Notes: generated by a model from the sequence alone, not told the origin. DNA of 48,327 bases from an uncultured Erysipelotrichaceae bacterium (GCA_944325685.1 CALVBC010000001.1:1-48327); one strand, 5' to 3'; counted from the first letter of the stretch, positions 9,281 through 19,208 are shown. Made by a program: numbers and translations.

Positions 9281-12200
9281 TTTCGCCCTCCTCGAAGTCT
9301 AGACCACTTACAGCAGCCTCATCAGCTTCTTCTTCACCTTCAGCGTTAGTGACCATCATACCTTCCATGGTATCGATGATACCTGCTTCTTTTGGTACAT
9401 CTTCACTCGGTGTATCATCTTCACCAGTCTCACTCATGATGACTTCATTGCCTTCTGCATCTAGCATCTTGACATCGATCGCAAGTGCTTTTAACTCATT
9501 GCATAAGACTTTGAATGATTCAGGGATACCTGGATCTGGGATATCTTTGCCCTTGATGATCGCTTCATAGGTCTTGGTACGACCATTGACATCATCGGAT
9601 TTGACGGTCAAGATCTCTTCAAGTGTATTGGCAGCACCATAAGCTTCAAGAGCCCAAACTTCCATCTCACCGAATCTTTGACCACCATTTTGGGCTTTAC
9701 CACCAAGTGGTTGTTGGGTGACTAATGAATATGGACCTGTTGCACGGGCATGGAGCTTATCGTCGACCATGTGTGCTAACTTGATCATATACATGACACC
9801 AACGGAGATCCTTTCATCATATGGCTCACCCGTCTTACCATCACGCAAGACGTATTTACCATCACTTGATGTCGCCGCTTCTTCCATGATGCTTCTGAGT
9901 TCATCATTGTTGATACCATCGAAGACCGGTGTTGCGAATTTGACACCTAGCTTCTTAGCAGCCATACCTAAGTGGATCTCAAGGACCTGACCGATGTTCA
10001 TACGCGATGGAACACCGAATGGGTTGAGCATGATATCAACTGGTGTGCCATCTGGCATGATCGGCATATCTTCGATCGGTAAGATCTTGGAAATGACACC
10101 CTTATTACCGTGACGACCCGCCATCTTGTCACCTTCAGAGATCTTACGTTTTTGGACGATATAGACCTTGACGACACAGTTGACACCAGGATTTAATTCA
10201 TAACCATCAGCTCTTGTAAAGACACGAACTGATTGGACGATACCAGCACCACCATGTGGGACACGTAAGGAATTATCTCTAACTTCATTGGACTTTTCAC
10301 CAAAGATCGCTAATAGTAGTTTTTCTTCTGGTGAAGCATCGCTTTGTCCTTTTGGTGTTACTTTACCAACTAAGATATCACCCTCTTTGACCTCAGCACC
10401 GACCATGACGATACCTCTTGAGTCGAGGTTTCTAACAGCCGCTTCTGAGACATTAGGGATATCTCTTGTGATCTCTTCATTACCGAGCTTGGTCGAACGG
10501 CATTCGATGCTGTAGTCATCGATGTGGATCGATGTATAGACATCATCCTTGACCATACGCTCAGACATGATGATCGCATCTTCATAGTTATAACCATGCC
10601 AGGTCATGAAGGCGATCGTGACGTTTTGACCTAAAGCTAATTCGCCATTTTGCATCGAAGGACCATCCGCGATGATCATGCCTTTTTTGACATCCTCACC
10701 TAAGGAGACGATCGGACGATGATTGATACAAGTACCAGCATTACTTCTGCGGAACTTGTCTAAGGTATATTCATGATCACCATCTTTATCGGTGACGATG
10801 ATCTTGAAGGCATCGACGTAAGTGACCTTACCATCGTGCTCACAAACGACAGCACTACCAGAATCCTTAGCGATGTGCTCTTCAATGCCAGTGCCGACAA
10901 ATGGACTGTGCGGATTTAATAGTGGGACCGCTTGTCTTTGCATGTTGGCACCCATTAAGGCGCGAGAAGCATCGTCGTTTTCTAAGAATGGGATACAAGC
11001 TGCGGCTACTGATACGATCTGCTTTGGTGATACGTCAGCAAGTTCGACATCTTCCGCATCAGCTAAGATCGTTTCACCCGCTTTACGCGCAACGACTTGA
11101 CGGTTCGCTAAGCGACCATCGACGACCTCGTTGGCTTGAGCGATGATGTAGTCAGCTTCTTCATCAGCTGTCAAATAGATATAATCTTCTGTTACCTCAC
11201 CACTTGGTAATACCTTACGATATGGTGTTTCGATAAAGCCATATTCATTGACCTTAGCGTAAGTCGTTAAATATGAGATAAGACCGATATTTTGACCTTC
11301 TGGAGTCTCGATCGGACAGATACGACCATAGTGGGAGTTATGGACGTCACGGACTTCAAAGCCCGCTCTTTCACGTGTTAGACCACCTTGACCTAAAGCC
11401 GAGATACGACGCTTGTTGGTGAGCTCAGCTAGTGGGTTTTGTTGGTCCATGAATTGGGATAATTGCGATGAAGAGAAGAACTCTTTGATCGCTCCGGTTA
11501 ATGGACGGATATTAGTCAAAGACTTTGGTGTCGCTGTTTCGATATCAGCGATCGACATCTTCTCCTTGACTGCTTTTTCCATCCGGCTTAGACCGATCCT
11601 GAATTGGTTTTGGATCAGTTCACCAACAGTCCTGATACGTCTATTGCCAAGCATATCGATGTCATCAGTCGTACCAATGCCATCTAACATCGTTAAGCCA
11701 TAGCTATAGAAAGCGATCATATCCGACATCGTGATGCACTTCTTTTCATTCAAGCCATCGATACCGACAAGTCTGATAAGGTGATCAGTATGCTCAGGGA
11801 TCGCGACATTGACGACCTGACATGCACTACCGACAAGCCATGCACTGACCTTTTCCCCACTATCGATACGTTTGCGCAATGCTCTTTCGTTGTCCATCTT
11901 GAGCATGTATGTATCGGTATCAGGGATATATCTTGGCATCATCATATCGCCCTTTTCGTTATAGACATCATGACTATTTTCATCAGTCAAACGACCTAAG
12001 ACGAATAACCTTTGACCATAGTTCATGACCGAATTGAAGTTTTCTGATGAAAGTTCAACTTCTTGAGCGATGATGCTTGAGTAAACCTTGACATCACTGA
12101 CCTTTTGCGCCAAGATATCGATATCGGCTTTAGTTAGGACGGTACCGATCTCATAAGGTGTATCATCAAGATCGATATCACTAGCTAAGATCCTACCGAC

Positions 12201-13499
12201 AAGAGCTAACTTGTCTGATGTCTTGACTGTAACAGTGTCAGGATGCGCAAACTTCGGATTGAATGGGAAGGCATGTGTATGACTACCCTTGACTAATTCC
12301 TTGCGTAAGACATTGCGCTCGTCTTTAGTGATAAGCGTGCCTTTTGGATATAATACGGTGCCATCAGCTTTGTAGATGTCTTCTAAGACGACATTGTTTT
12401 CCATCCTATCGATGACACTTAATTTCTTGTTGAGCTTATAACGACCAGCTTTTGTAAGATCGTATTTTTTCGCATCGAAGAATTTAGCGTTGATCAAGTT
12501 GATCGCACCTTCATCAGTGATGACTTCATCTGATTTCTGGTTTTCATAGATCATGCGCAAGAATGCTTCACGCGTATTTAATTCGATCCTTGACTCTTCA
12601 CCTTCATGATCTGCCCCGATGCGTTTGACCCTTGGTCCTTTTTCCGCTCTTAGGGTATTAGATAATTCTTGGTAACCACCAAAGAATGAAGTGAATAAAG
12701 CCTCATAAATGCTCAAAAACATCCGCGTATCGTCTTCGTGGATGAGATCTTCATGGACGGTCAGATGCATAGCTTCTAAGAATTCTTTGATCTCTCTTGT
12801 GCTATAGACATCTTCGTTCTTTTCTTGGCTCAAAGAGAAACCGATAGCTTTGAATAGGGCAGTTGATAAGATCTTCCTCTTACGGTCGATATTCATACTG
12901 ATGACCCTAGATGAGCTCTCTTTTTTCTCTTCGTTTAGTTTCTTTTCATCGGTGTTTACTTGTAGCCATGTACCACGAGCTGGGATCAGTTCATGGGCAT
13001 ACATCTCATGACCGCTCTTTGGATCAGTCGCAACGTCAAAATAAGCGCCAGGTGATCTGACGATCTGTGAGACGATGACCCTTTCAGCACCATTGATGAT
13101 GAAAGTACCAGTACTAGTCATCATTGGGAAGTCACCTAAAAAGACCTCTTCTTGTTTAGTGAAGAGTTCACCGGTGCTCTCGTTGATGATCTCAAGTTCC
13201 ATGCGCGCCTTTAAAGGAGCAGCATAGTTTACTTCACGGTATTTGGATTCACTTACACTATATTTGGGTTTACCAAATTCGAAATCAAGATATTTCAAAC
13301 GGATATTGCCACTGTAGTTGCTGATCGGATAGATATCTTCAAATACTTCCTTGATGCCTTCAGTGATGAACCATTTGAAAGAATCTGTTTGTATCTCTAC
13401 TAAGTTAGGGAGTGGTAATGCGCCACTGACCTTAGAATAATCACGGCGAGTAGAGTTTTTACCCAGTGCAGTAAGATGATAACTTTGTTTTTCTGTCAT
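9273..13499 (-). CDS. rpoB: DNA-directed RNA polymerase subunit beta, enlarged
   Basis: The 1408-residue beta subunit, about 200 residues longer than typical Bacillus RpoB. The rifampicin region is clear: [18 protein letters not shown], then [20 protein letters not shown]. The residue matching E. coli His526 is Asn (AAC, bases 11415-11417, codon 695). The conserved C-terminal clamp segments ([20 protein letters not shown] and [19 protein letters not shown]) are present. The extra length lies mainly in the lobe 2 region between KLNKKLS and [11 protein letters not shown] (about 248 codons, 11674-12418). There, motifs such as [16 protein letters not shown] and [14 protein letters not shown] look like repeats. 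An acidic C-terminal tail follows the conserved core. Confidence 0.98.
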   Translation of the reverse strand: MTEKQSYHLTALGKNSTRRDYSKVSGALPLPNLVEIQTDSFKWFITEGIKEVFEDIYPISNYSGNIRLKYLDFEFGKPKYSVSESKYREVNYAAPLKARMELEIINESTGELFTKQEEVFLGDFPMMTSTGTFIINGAERVIVSQIVRSPGAYFDVATDPKSGHEMYAHELIPARGTWLQVNTDEKKLNEEKKESSSRVISMNIDRKRKILSTALFKAIGFSLSQEKNEDVYSTREIKEFLEAMHLTVHEDLIHEDDTRMFLSIYEALFTSFFGGYQELSNTLRAEKGPRVKRIGADHEGEESRIELNTREAFLRMIYENQKSDEVITDEGAINLINAKFFDAKKYDLTKAGRYKLNKKLSVIDRMENNVVLEDIYKADGTVLYPKGTLITKDERNVLRKELVKGSHTHAFPFNPKFAHPDTVTVKTSDKLALVGRILASDIDLDDTPYEIGTVLTKADIDILAQKVSDVKVYSSIIAQEVELSSENFNSVMNYGQRLFVLGRLTDENSHDVYNEKGDMMMPRYIPDTDTYMLKMDNERALRKRIDSGEKVSAWLVGSACQVVNVAIPEHTDHLIRLVGIDGLNEKKCITMSDMIAFYSYGLTMLDGIGTTDDIDMLGNRRIRTVGELIQNQFRIGLSRMEKAVKEKMSIADIETATPKSLTNIRPLTGAIKEFFSSSQLSQFMDQQNPLAELTNKRRISALGQGGLTRERAGFEVRDVHNSHYGRICPIETPEGQNIGLISYLTTYAKVNEYGFIETPYRKVLPSGEVTEDYIYLTADEEADYIIAQANEVVDGRLANRQVVARKAGETILADAEDVELADVSPKQIVSVAAACIPFLENDDASRALMGANMQRQAVPLLNPHSPFVGTGIEEHIAKDSGSAVVCEHDGKVTYVDAFKIIVTDKDGDHEYTLDKFRRSNAGTCINHRPIVSLGEDVKKGMIIADGPSMQNGELALGQNVTIAFMTWHGYNYEDAIIMSERMVKDDVYTSIHIDDYSIECRSTKLGNEEITRDIPNVSEAAVRNLDSRGIVMVGAEVKEGDILVGKVTPKGQSDASPEEKLLLAIFGEKSNEVRDNSLRVPHGGAGIVQSVRVFTRADGYELNPGVNCVVKVYIVQKRKISEGDKMAGRHGNKGVISKILPIEDMPIMPDGTPVDIMLNPFGVPSRMNIGQVLEIHLGMAAKKLGVKFATPVFDGINNDELRSIMEEAATSSDGKYVLRDGKTGEPYDERISVGVMYMIKLAHMVDDKLHARATGPYSLVTQQPLGGKAQNGGQRFGEMEVWALEAYGAANTLEEILTVKSDDVNGRTKTYEAIIKGKDIPDPGIPESFKVLCNELKALAIDVKMLDAEGNEVIMSETGEDDTPSEDVPKEAGIIDTMEGMMVTNAEGEEEADEAAVSGLDFEEGENG

Positions 13500-13536
13500 A
13501 GTTGCGCCGTCCTTTCAAATCAAATATTAGTGCGAA

Positions 13537-14127
13537 CTATCGCGTGGCTTTGATGAGCCAATGTCCATCGATCTTATCGATAAGATCGACCCTTGCGAAT
13601 AGTCCAGTCAGTTCATTAAAGTGTGACTTCGCGCCATGTTTGACCTTGATGACGATATATAAGGACCCTTTATCATTTAAGACATCATGGGCTTTTTGAT
13701 ACATGTCATATATTACCGTTTTACCCGCTCTGATCGGCGGGTTTAAAATAACGGTATCATAGGTCTTGTTTAAAGTCGTGATATCAACACTTTGGATAAC
13801 TTCAACTTCGGTATGGTTCCAATAACTATTGTCCTTAGCTAACGCAACGGCTCTCGGATTTACATCCACTAGATCGATGATGAGATCAGGATGCATCCGT
13901 TTAAGGATGATCCCGATCGGTCCCCATCCACAACCATAGTCAAGCACGTGCTTGCCAAGGTCGATATTGGAAACATATGATATCAATAAATAGCTTGCAT
14001 AATCGACGCCGTCTTTGGAAAAGACGCCGCGATCTGTCTTAAAGGTAAACGCCTCATTATGGAAATGATACGAAAACTCTTCGACTTTGGAGTCGGAAGT
14101 TATCACTTGATCATAATAATGAGGCAT
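13537..14127 (-). CDS. ybxB: RsmC/YbxB-like class I methyltransferase
   Basis: A 196-residue SAM-dependent methyltransferase of the MTS/RsmC small-domain family, probably acting on guanine in 16S rRNA. Motif I is LDYGCGWGPIGI (about 60-71), the acidic strand DLVDVNPRAVALAK follows, and the catalytic NPPI motif is in VILNPPIRAGK (about 127-137). It lies between rplL and rpoB, exactly where ybxB sits in Bacillus subtilis. It starts 5 nt after the rplL stop without a strong ribosome site, so it probably depends on translational coupling. The target base is inferred from the family. Confidence 0.85.
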   Translation of the reverse strand: MPHYYDQVITSDSKVEEFSYHFHNEAFTFKTDRGVFSKDGVDYASYLLISYVSNIDLGKHVLDYGCGWGPIGIILKRMHPDLIIDLVDVNPRAVALAKDNSYWNHTEVEVIQSVDITTLNKTYDTVILNPPIRAGKTVIYDMYQKAHDVLNDKGSLYIVIKVKHGAKSHFNELTGLFARVDLIDKIDGHWLIKATR

Positions 14128-14132
14128 TGGGA

Positions 14133-14504
14133 TTACTTAACTTCGACAGTAGCGCCTGCTTCAACAAGCTTTTTCTTGATCTCTTCAGCTTCGTCCGCAC
14201 TGATATTTTCTTTGATAGGACTTGGCGTCTTGTCAACTAAGCCTTTAGCTTCAACTAAGCCTAAGCCTGTGATCTCTCTGACAACTTTGATGACACCGAC
14301 TTTTGAAGCACCTACATCAGTTAAGATAACTGAAACTTCTGTTGGTTCAGCAGCAGCAGCTTCTGCAGGTGCAGCAGCAACAGCAACAGGTGCAGCAGCA
14401 GTGACACCGAATTTTTCTTCGATCGCTTTTACAAGATCGTTTAGCTCTAAAATAGTAGCTTCTTCTAGATATGATAGGATATCTTCATGTGTTAATTTAG
14501 CCAT
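14133..14504 (-). CDS. rplL: 50S ribosomal protein L7/L12
   Basis: The 123-residue stalk protein of the large subunit. It has an N-terminal dimerisation helix, an Ala-rich hinge (about 35-52, made of AAP and AAEA runs) and a conserved C-terminal domain ([30 protein letters not shown]) that recruits translation factors. The start is preceded by AAGGAGG. It follows rplJ by 18 nt, which is the usual L10-L12 arrangement. Confidence 0.98.
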   Translation of the reverse strand: MAKLTHEDILSYLEEATILELNDLVKAIEEKFGVTAAAPVAVAAAPAEAAAAEPTEVSVILTDVGASKVGVIKVVREITGLGLVEAKGLVDKTPSPIKENISADEAEEIKKKLVEAGATVEVK

Positions 14505-14522
14505 TTTTACTTTCCTCCTTGA

Positions 14523-15086
14523 TTATGCTTCTTCTTTGACTTCTGGTTCAGCTTCTTGAGCTGGTTCTTCTTTTGCTTCCTCGACTTTGAATGAGCCATC
14601 AGCTTTAGCATCGCTAACTGCCTTGACGACACAAGCGAATGATCTTACTGGTGCTTGTAGGACACTCAAGAACATCGACAACATACCATCGTGATTTGGT
14701 AAGCTTGCTAGTTCCTTGATCGTATCAAGTGATACTACCTTGCCTTCTACAAGACCGCTTTTGATAACTAGTTTATCGTGAGTCTTGGCGAATTTTGATA
14801 GTACCCTAGCAGGTGCTGTCGCATCTTCTGAGAAAGCGATCGCATTAGGACCCTTTAGAGCTTCATCGAGCTCGTTTAGACCTAGACCATTGACCGCTCT
14901 TTGGACCATCGTGTTCTTATAGACCTTAAGATCAACACCTTCTGCTCTAAGAGCTCTACGAAGTTCTGTGATCTCAGCGACGGTCAATCCACGATATTCA
15001 CAAACGACGGCTGATTGTGATGATTTGAACTGGTCGGTGATCTGAGCAACTAACGCTTCTTTTTCACTTAAGATTGCTTGATTCAT
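14523..15086 (-). CDS. rplJ: 50S ribosomal protein L10
   Basis: The L10 stalk base protein, 187 residues from the chosen start MNQAILSEKE. The family motif EYRGLTVAEITELRRALRA follows, and the tail is Glu/Ala-rich and binds L12 dimers. A longer in-frame reading adds 20 residues upstream, but those codons run into the leader hairpin; GAAAGAGGAAAGG just before the ATG at 15086 decides the start. It is the first gene of rplJ-rplL-ybxB-rpoB-rpoC and is regulated by the L10 leader. Confidence 0.97.
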   Translation of the reverse strand: MNQAILSEKEALVAQITDQFKSSQSAVVCEYRGLTVAEITELRRALRAEGVDLKVYKNTMVQRAVNGLGLNELDEALKGPNAIAFSEDATAPARVLSKFAKTHDKLVIKSGLVEGKVVSLDTIKELASLPNHDGMLSMFLSVLQAPVRSFACVVKAVSDAKADGSFKVEEAKEEPAQEAEPEVKEEA

Positions 15087-15099
15087 ACCTTTCCTCTTT

Positions 15100-15236
15100 C
15101 TAGCTTCAACATACATAAAAACCTGTGCTAAGACAGCACAGGTCAAAAAATCATAATGAACAAATACGATCTTTTACCTCGGCAACCTGATTAAGCTTTG
15201 AGGGCCGTTGCTGTCTTGGGTATATTGATGCCCATA
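15100..15236 (-). ncRNA. L10 leader (autoregulatory mRNA leader)
   Basis: The 5' untranslated region of rplJ has the hallmarks of the Bacillota L10 leader: on the minus strand AAGACAGCAACGG, CCCTCAAAGCTTAATCAGG and TTGCCGAGGT, then a terminator-like hairpin (15121-15143; ACCTGTGCT paired with AGCACAGGT, followed by TTTTT). L10 bound to L12 is known to bind this element and attenuate the operon. Confidence 0.8.
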
Positions 15237-15237
15237 T

Positions 15238-15267
15238 ATTCTACACGAATTATTATTGCCGATGCAA
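15238..15267 (-). promoter_or_regulatory. Promoter of the rplJ-rpoC operon
   Basis: On the minus strand TTGCAT (15267-15262), an 18-nt spacer and TAGAAT (15243-15238) preceded by TG, giving an extended -10. It lies immediately upstream of the L10 leader. Confidence 0.6.
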
Positions 15268-15299
15268 TAATTTCAAGATAAAAAGTCGGAAAAAATGAC

Positions 15300-15530
15300 C
15301 TAATGATACTTCTTGATCAAAGTATCCCTTTGTTTATCAGTCAACACGCCTTCATATACTAGATCTTTGGTGCAACATTCTATCCCTTAAGCATAATTCA
15401 AGTATGCGATCTCATTGTCTTCTTCATCATAACGCTCTGCCTGTTCCATTAGATTCAATATATCTCTAGGAACTTTAAAATCGATAACGATATCATCTCT
15501 TACCCAACGATGTTTCTTTAGATTATCCAT
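15300..15530 (-). pseudogene. Small gene interrupted by an in-frame TAA
   Basis: Translation from the ATG at 15530 (AAAGGAG, 11 nt upstream) gives a 47-residue acidic protein that stops at TAA (15389-15387). The same frame stays open for 28 more codons (GIECCTKDLVYEGVLTDKQR and on) to a TAG at 15302-15300. The composite 75-residue product looks like one continuous small soluble protein with a C-terminal helix. One G-to-T change in a GAA codon would make this stop. I do not know the function; it may also persist as a 47-residue protein. Confidence 0.5.
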
Positions 15531-15658
15531 AGATAGAATCGCTCCTTTCTGATATAAATTGATTATACCATTAATGATCTAATACATGATAAAAGCTGAT
15601 ACCTTTAAGTTAGATATCAGCTTTATGACTATCACTAGTTGTATAAATGCTGTATTGT

Positions 15659-17956
15659 CTATTTGGCTGATGTATCAGGGATTATCATCTGTTTGATGAT
15701 ACATGCACCTACTTCATCAGAGTAAATGTACTCACTTCCAAAAGCTTTCTGACATTCAGCTGTTGTCTTTGGGAGATCTTTATCATCGATGATAGATGGT
15801 CTGTGTGGCGGAGTGATTGGTTCCTTATCATCTTCCTCATCACCGGAATCTCCTCCTCCAGAATCTCCACCTCCAGATTTCTCGCTAACTGTAAACGTAA
15901 CTGGATGATTAGTGACTAATGTATCTCCATTTGGACCAGTTGTCGTTATTTCTAGATAGTAGTAATACTCACCAACATTCTTGCCCGGTTCAATTTCAAG
16001 TGTTGTTGAAGTAGCGCCGTCGATCTTTTCCCCATTTGATGATTGGTCTTTGCTTGTAGCTTTATACCATTGATATGTATTGGTCTGGCCAGCTATTTCA
16101 TTTACCTCAGCAACGATCTCCGCTTTCTCATAACCATATACAGCACTAATTCCTGTAAAGGTAACTTTTGGTCCTTGAGCTGGTGAATATGTAACGACAT
16201 CAAACAAATATGCAGTGTTTGTTGTACGTTGCGGATCAGAGATACCAATCTTCGTATGTGCAGATTTATAGAATAGTTTCCATGACCCACCTGATTTTGG
16301 ACAATAATATCCATATATTTCTACTAAATAGTACCCATCTCCATAATCTTCATTAGAATAGTTACCTGCTTTTGTTCGTTCATCTTCGGCGCCATTGATC
16401 GTAATAGTATTTTTTGCATTAGGATTATCACCAAATCCATCTTCTTCCATTCTTGGACCTTGACTTCCGCCCTTCCATACATCCGTCCACTCATATTCAA
16501 ACTTTACTTTTACTTCAGCATCTTCAACATTTTCAATTGGATGGGTTACCTTAACGCCTATAGTATGTTCGGTATCATTAGATAATTTAATCTCTGGATA
16601 CGTATCTGTTGTTTCGATAATTTCACCATCTATAATGAATTCTATTTTCGGCTCCTGTAATACTTTGTTTGTTGTTTCAAGTACCAATTCATCACCTGAT
16701 GGTTTTAAGATCGTTGTGCTCTCTAGTATCTCGTTTTCATACAGCCATCCACCTTTATAACCAATCGTTGCTTCTACATTTGCTTCTGGTATAATGTAGT
16801 TTTCATCAACATACCAATTCCCATCTTGGTCTTTACATATGTTAACGGCTTGCCCCCACAGTTTAGGTTCTGGATCATCGTCGTTATTTCCATATTTAAG
16901 GTAAAATTCATATGTAATTGAATTTGCGTAAGCATCTGATCCACTTGGTTTAAATGAGCTTTTAGTGGAGTGATTTTTAAAAATAGTCAAACGACTCCCT
17001 AAACCGTATCCATTGGCCAATTCTTTAAATGCTCCACCATCATACCCACTTACATCTTCAGCTAAAACAATTATCGTTGTTAAACCCGGGGTGTTGTCAA
17101 AAGCTTCGCTTCCAACGTGTGTTACAGATGACGGTATATATATGGTTGTATTAGCTGGAAATCCTGTACATCCTTCGAATGTTTGCTTATTAATCGCTTT
17201 TAAATTAAATGGTAATTCAAACACAATATTATCATCGCTACTTTTAGTGCGAACGAATTGTAAACCAGAGCATCCATTAAACACGCTTCCACTTCCATCG
17301 CTACTCCCTAAAACCCCTAATGTATCTGGCAAAATTACACCCGTTAGTCCTGTACACTCACGAAACGCACTTTTCTCTATGGTTTCCAACTTTGTATTAG
17401 AGAGATCCAACACACCCGTAAGTTCTGAACAATACATTGCGGCTTGCGATCTTATTATTTCTAGATTGACCGCATTAGAAAAATCTATCTTAACGACTTT
17501 AAACTTATCTGTATAGCTTTTATCACTATCATAGTTATAATTTGTTATACATTTGTATTTCTTTTTCTCGCTTGAATATGAATCTCTAAAACCATCATTG
17601 TAAATGACCGTTACGTTTTCTGGAATGGTAATAGATACAGAAAGTACTTCCCCATCAGGATTATTATCATCATACCATTCTTTTGATATCCCATAAAATG
17701 TGCCACCAACAATAACCATACCTTTCTCCGGTACTTCTATGATGTCATTATTGTCAGTTATCTCTGTTCTAGCCGTTTGACTATTTGACCGCTTGTTTAA
17801 ATCGGTATCATCTTTTTCATTTATGTTATTTTCATTATTTACGATCTCTTGTATTTCAGGATCTTTTATTATATTTCCTTCATCCGCACTAACATATGCT
17901 GCCATCATCGAAATTGACATCATAAACGTTACTAAGATCGTAATAAACCGTTTCAT
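15659..17956 (-). CDS. Secreted BspA-type leucine-rich-repeat surface protein
   Basis: A 765-residue exported protein. The signal peptide covers residues 1-24, with probable cleavage after VSA. Residues about 75-320 hold an LRR_5/BspA-like repeat array (LDLSNTKLETIEKSAFRECT, IPSSVTHVGSEAFDNTPGL). Further beta-rich segments follow, then an Ig-like domain with YQWYKA near 630. A Gly/Ser/Asp linker leads into a C-terminal module with two cysteines ending in PDTSAK. There is no LPxTG motif and no C-terminal membrane anchor. The ribosome site is AGAGGGGAA. ATT/ATA-rich codon use sets it apart from the ribosomal genes around it. It is probably an adhesin or host-interaction protein. Confidence 0.8.
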   Translation of the reverse strand: MKRFITILVTFMMSISMMAAYVSADEGNIIKDPEIQEIVNNENNINEKDDTDLNKRSNSQTARTEITDNNDIIEVPEKGMVIVGGTFYGISKEWYDDNNPDGEVLSVSITIPENVTVIYNDGFRDSYSSEKKKYKCITNYNYDSDKSYTDKFKVVKIDFSNAVNLEIIRSQAAMYCSELTGVLDLSNTKLETIEKSAFRECTGLTGVILPDTLGVLGSSDGSGSVFNGCSGLQFVRTKSSDDNIVFELPFNLKAINKQTFEGCTGFPANTTIYIPSSVTHVGSEAFDNTPGLTTIIVLAEDVSGYDGGAFKELANGYGLGSRLTIFKNHSTKSSFKPSGSDAYANSITYEFYLKYGNNDDDPEPKLWGQAVNICKDQDGNWYVDENYIIPEANVEATIGYKGGWLYENEILESTTILKPSGDELVLETTNKVLQEPKIEFIIDGEIIETTDTYPEIKLSNDTEHTIGVKVTHPIENVEDAEVKVKFEYEWTDVWKGGSQGPRMEEDGFGDNPNAKNTITINGAEDERTKAGNYSNEDYGDGYYLVEIYGYYCPKSGGSWKLFYKSAHTKIGISDPQRTTNTAYLFDVVTYSPAQGPKVTFTGISAVYGYEKAEIVAEVNEIAGQTNTYQWYKATSKDQSSNGEKIDGATSTTLEIEPGKNVGEYYYYLEITTTGPNGDTLVTNHPVTFTVSEKSGGGDSGGGDSGDEEDDKEPITPPHRPSIIDDKDLPKTTAECQKAFGSEYIYSDEVGACIIKQMIIPDTSAK
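15662..15754 (-). other. C-terminal two-cysteine module of the LRR protein
   Basis: The last 31 codons align without gaps to the last 31 codons of the adhesin at 38767-38859. Shared are Cys-1, Gly-6, YI at 9-10, SDE at 12-14, ACI at 17-19, Ile-25 and DTSA followed by Lys or Arg at the C-terminus. It could be a sorting or anchoring signal. Confidence 0.7.
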
Positions 17957-18293
17957 ATCTGTTCCCCTCTTTGAAAATAGGACCGATATAAAATGTTTTT
18001 AGGTAAATGACTCAGTAGAATTTTCTTGGGGAGAAAATCCTACGATACTTGATAAATTAAGTCATTATGAACGAAAAAGCAGACATTTTCGTTCACAAGT
18101 TTTATCATCTAGATGTGTAGTGTGATAGTGCTATTTTAGTTGCTTGCTTTAGAAAATAGCCTAATTACGACGGTACACGTTAGTGACCGATATTCTCTAG
18201 GTTTTAAGTCAATTTAACATATTATTTTTATCGATATACCTTGACTATCATTATACTGTGTTGTACGATATACCCATCAAAAGGAGGTATGAT
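17957..18293. other. Structured intergenic region between surface gene and padR
   Basis: No gene is seen in this 337-nt stretch. It holds three hairpins: 18015-18043 (12-bp arms, one mismatch, 5-nt loop), 18069-18094 (GAACGAAAA with TTTTCGTTC) and 18130-18160 (GCTATTTT with AAAATAGC). AATGACT near 18006 and AGTCATT near 18060 could close around the first. In the surface-gene mRNA (minus strand) the first hairpin displays the loop CCCCA, complementary to the GGGG of that gene's ribosome site. The right end is the padR promoter. Confidence 0.45.
18232..18274 (+). promoter_or_regulatory. padR promoter with flanking direct repeats
   Basis: TTGACT (18241-18246), a 17-nt spacer and TACGAT (18264-18269). 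CGATATACC occurs at 18232-18240 and again at 18266-18274, bracketing the promoter with a 34-nt period. This is a candidate operator for PadR autoregulation. Confidence 0.55.
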
Positions 18294-18626
18294 ATGGACC
18301 TAGAGAAATGGCGTTCACAGATCATGCGTGGAACACTTGAGTATTGTATCTTGCTGATGTTACAAAAGGATACAGCCTATGGTTATGAGATACTACAAAG
18401 ATTATCTAACTACCCTTTATTGTCTTCATCAGAAAGCACGGTATATCCATTACTTAGAAGATTACTAAAGGAAGGATATCTTTCGTCTATGTGGCAAGAG
18501 ACTACTGAAGGTGCCCCGCCACGTAAATACTATACGATAACCGATACTGGTAAAGAATATATCAAGTTACTTGATAAAGATTGGGATACATTGAATAAGA
18601 CGATAAATGAACTCAAAGGAGAATGA
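18294..18626 (+). CDS. PadR-family transcriptional regulator
   Basis: A 110-residue winged-helix repressor. MDLEKWRSQIMRGTLEYCIL, then AYGYEILQRL and STVYPLLRRLLKEGYLSS form the PadR DNA-binding domain, and the wing contains PPRKYYTIT. The start at 18294 is chosen because AAAAGGAGG sits 6 nt upstream; a GTG at 18258 has no such site. The next gene starts 1 nt after its stop. PadR genes paired with DUF1700 membrane proteins usually form envelope-stress or drug-responsive switches; the inducer here is unknown. Confidence 0.9.
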   Translation: MDLEKWRSQIMRGTLEYCILLMLQKDTAYGYEILQRLSNYPLLSSSESTVYPLLRRLLKEGYLSSMWQETTEGAPPRKYYTITDTGKEYIKLLDKDWDTLNKTINELKGE

Positions 18627-18627
18627 C

Positions 18628-19185
18628 ATGGATAAGAGATTAGAAGTATATCTAGAGAAAGTAAATAAGTATCTTAAAGGCATGACCATCGATGAAAGAG
18701 AAGATATCATCAAAGAAATACGAAGCACGATGGTCGATATGCAAGATGATGATCTTGTAGTTGATCAAATCCTAGAAAGGCTTGGCGACCCTAAAGATAT
18801 GGCTAAAGCTTATCTTGGTGATATGATCACTAAAACAGAAGGTCTTAGCTTCAAAAAGGTCATGATGATGATCGGCTACTACAGTATCGTCGGGATATCT
18901 GGCATGATGATCATCCCTGTACTTGGCATCATGTCACCGACTCTTATACTAAGTGGCGCTGTATGTATCATCGCTGGCTTTTTAAAGGTCATCGGTGAAG
19001 CCTTGGGCGATGATATGTCCTTTATCATGGTCAATATAGCTGGTAATTCCTTTAGTCCTTTTATGACCCTTATCATATGCATCATATGTGGCATAGCCTT
19101 TATCATCATCGGAGTCATCATGTGGAAAGGATTAAAGTACTATATCGAAAAGGTATCAGTGGGTAAAAAATACATCAAAGCGTAA
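18628..19185 (+). CDS. DUF1700 (HAAS domain) membrane protein
   Basis: A 185-residue protein with an N-terminal soluble HAAS-type helical domain (about 1-65; YLEKVNKYLKGMTIDEREDI and ILERLGDPKDMAKAYLGDM), followed by three or four hydrophobic helices. It is the usual partner of PadR regulators and is thought to tune them or an envelope function. The ATG at 18628 is used because AAAGGAG lies 6 nt upstream. It is in one operon with padR and is followed by a terminator. Confidence 0.85.
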   Translation: MDKRLEVYLEKVNKYLKGMTIDEREDIIKEIRSTMVDMQDDDLVVDQILERLGDPKDMAKAYLGDMITKTEGLSFKKVMMMIGYYSIVGISGMMIIPVLGIMSPTLILSGAVCIIAGFLKVIGEALGDDMSFIMVNIAGNSFSPFMTLIICIICGIAFIIIGVIMWKGLKYYIEKVSVGKKYIKA

Positions 19186-19208
19186 GATCATATTCAGCAG
19201 AATACATA

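Noticed and set aside
15087-15146. Extra 20 N-terminal residues of L10
   Set aside because: The codons lie in the regulatory leader hairpin, and a strong ribosome site precedes the internal ATG at 15086.
17980-17990. GACCGATAT shared upstream of both surface-protein genes (also near 18184 and 35429)
   Set aside because: The orientation relative to the genes differs and such words are very common in this sequence; no consistent spacing to promoters.
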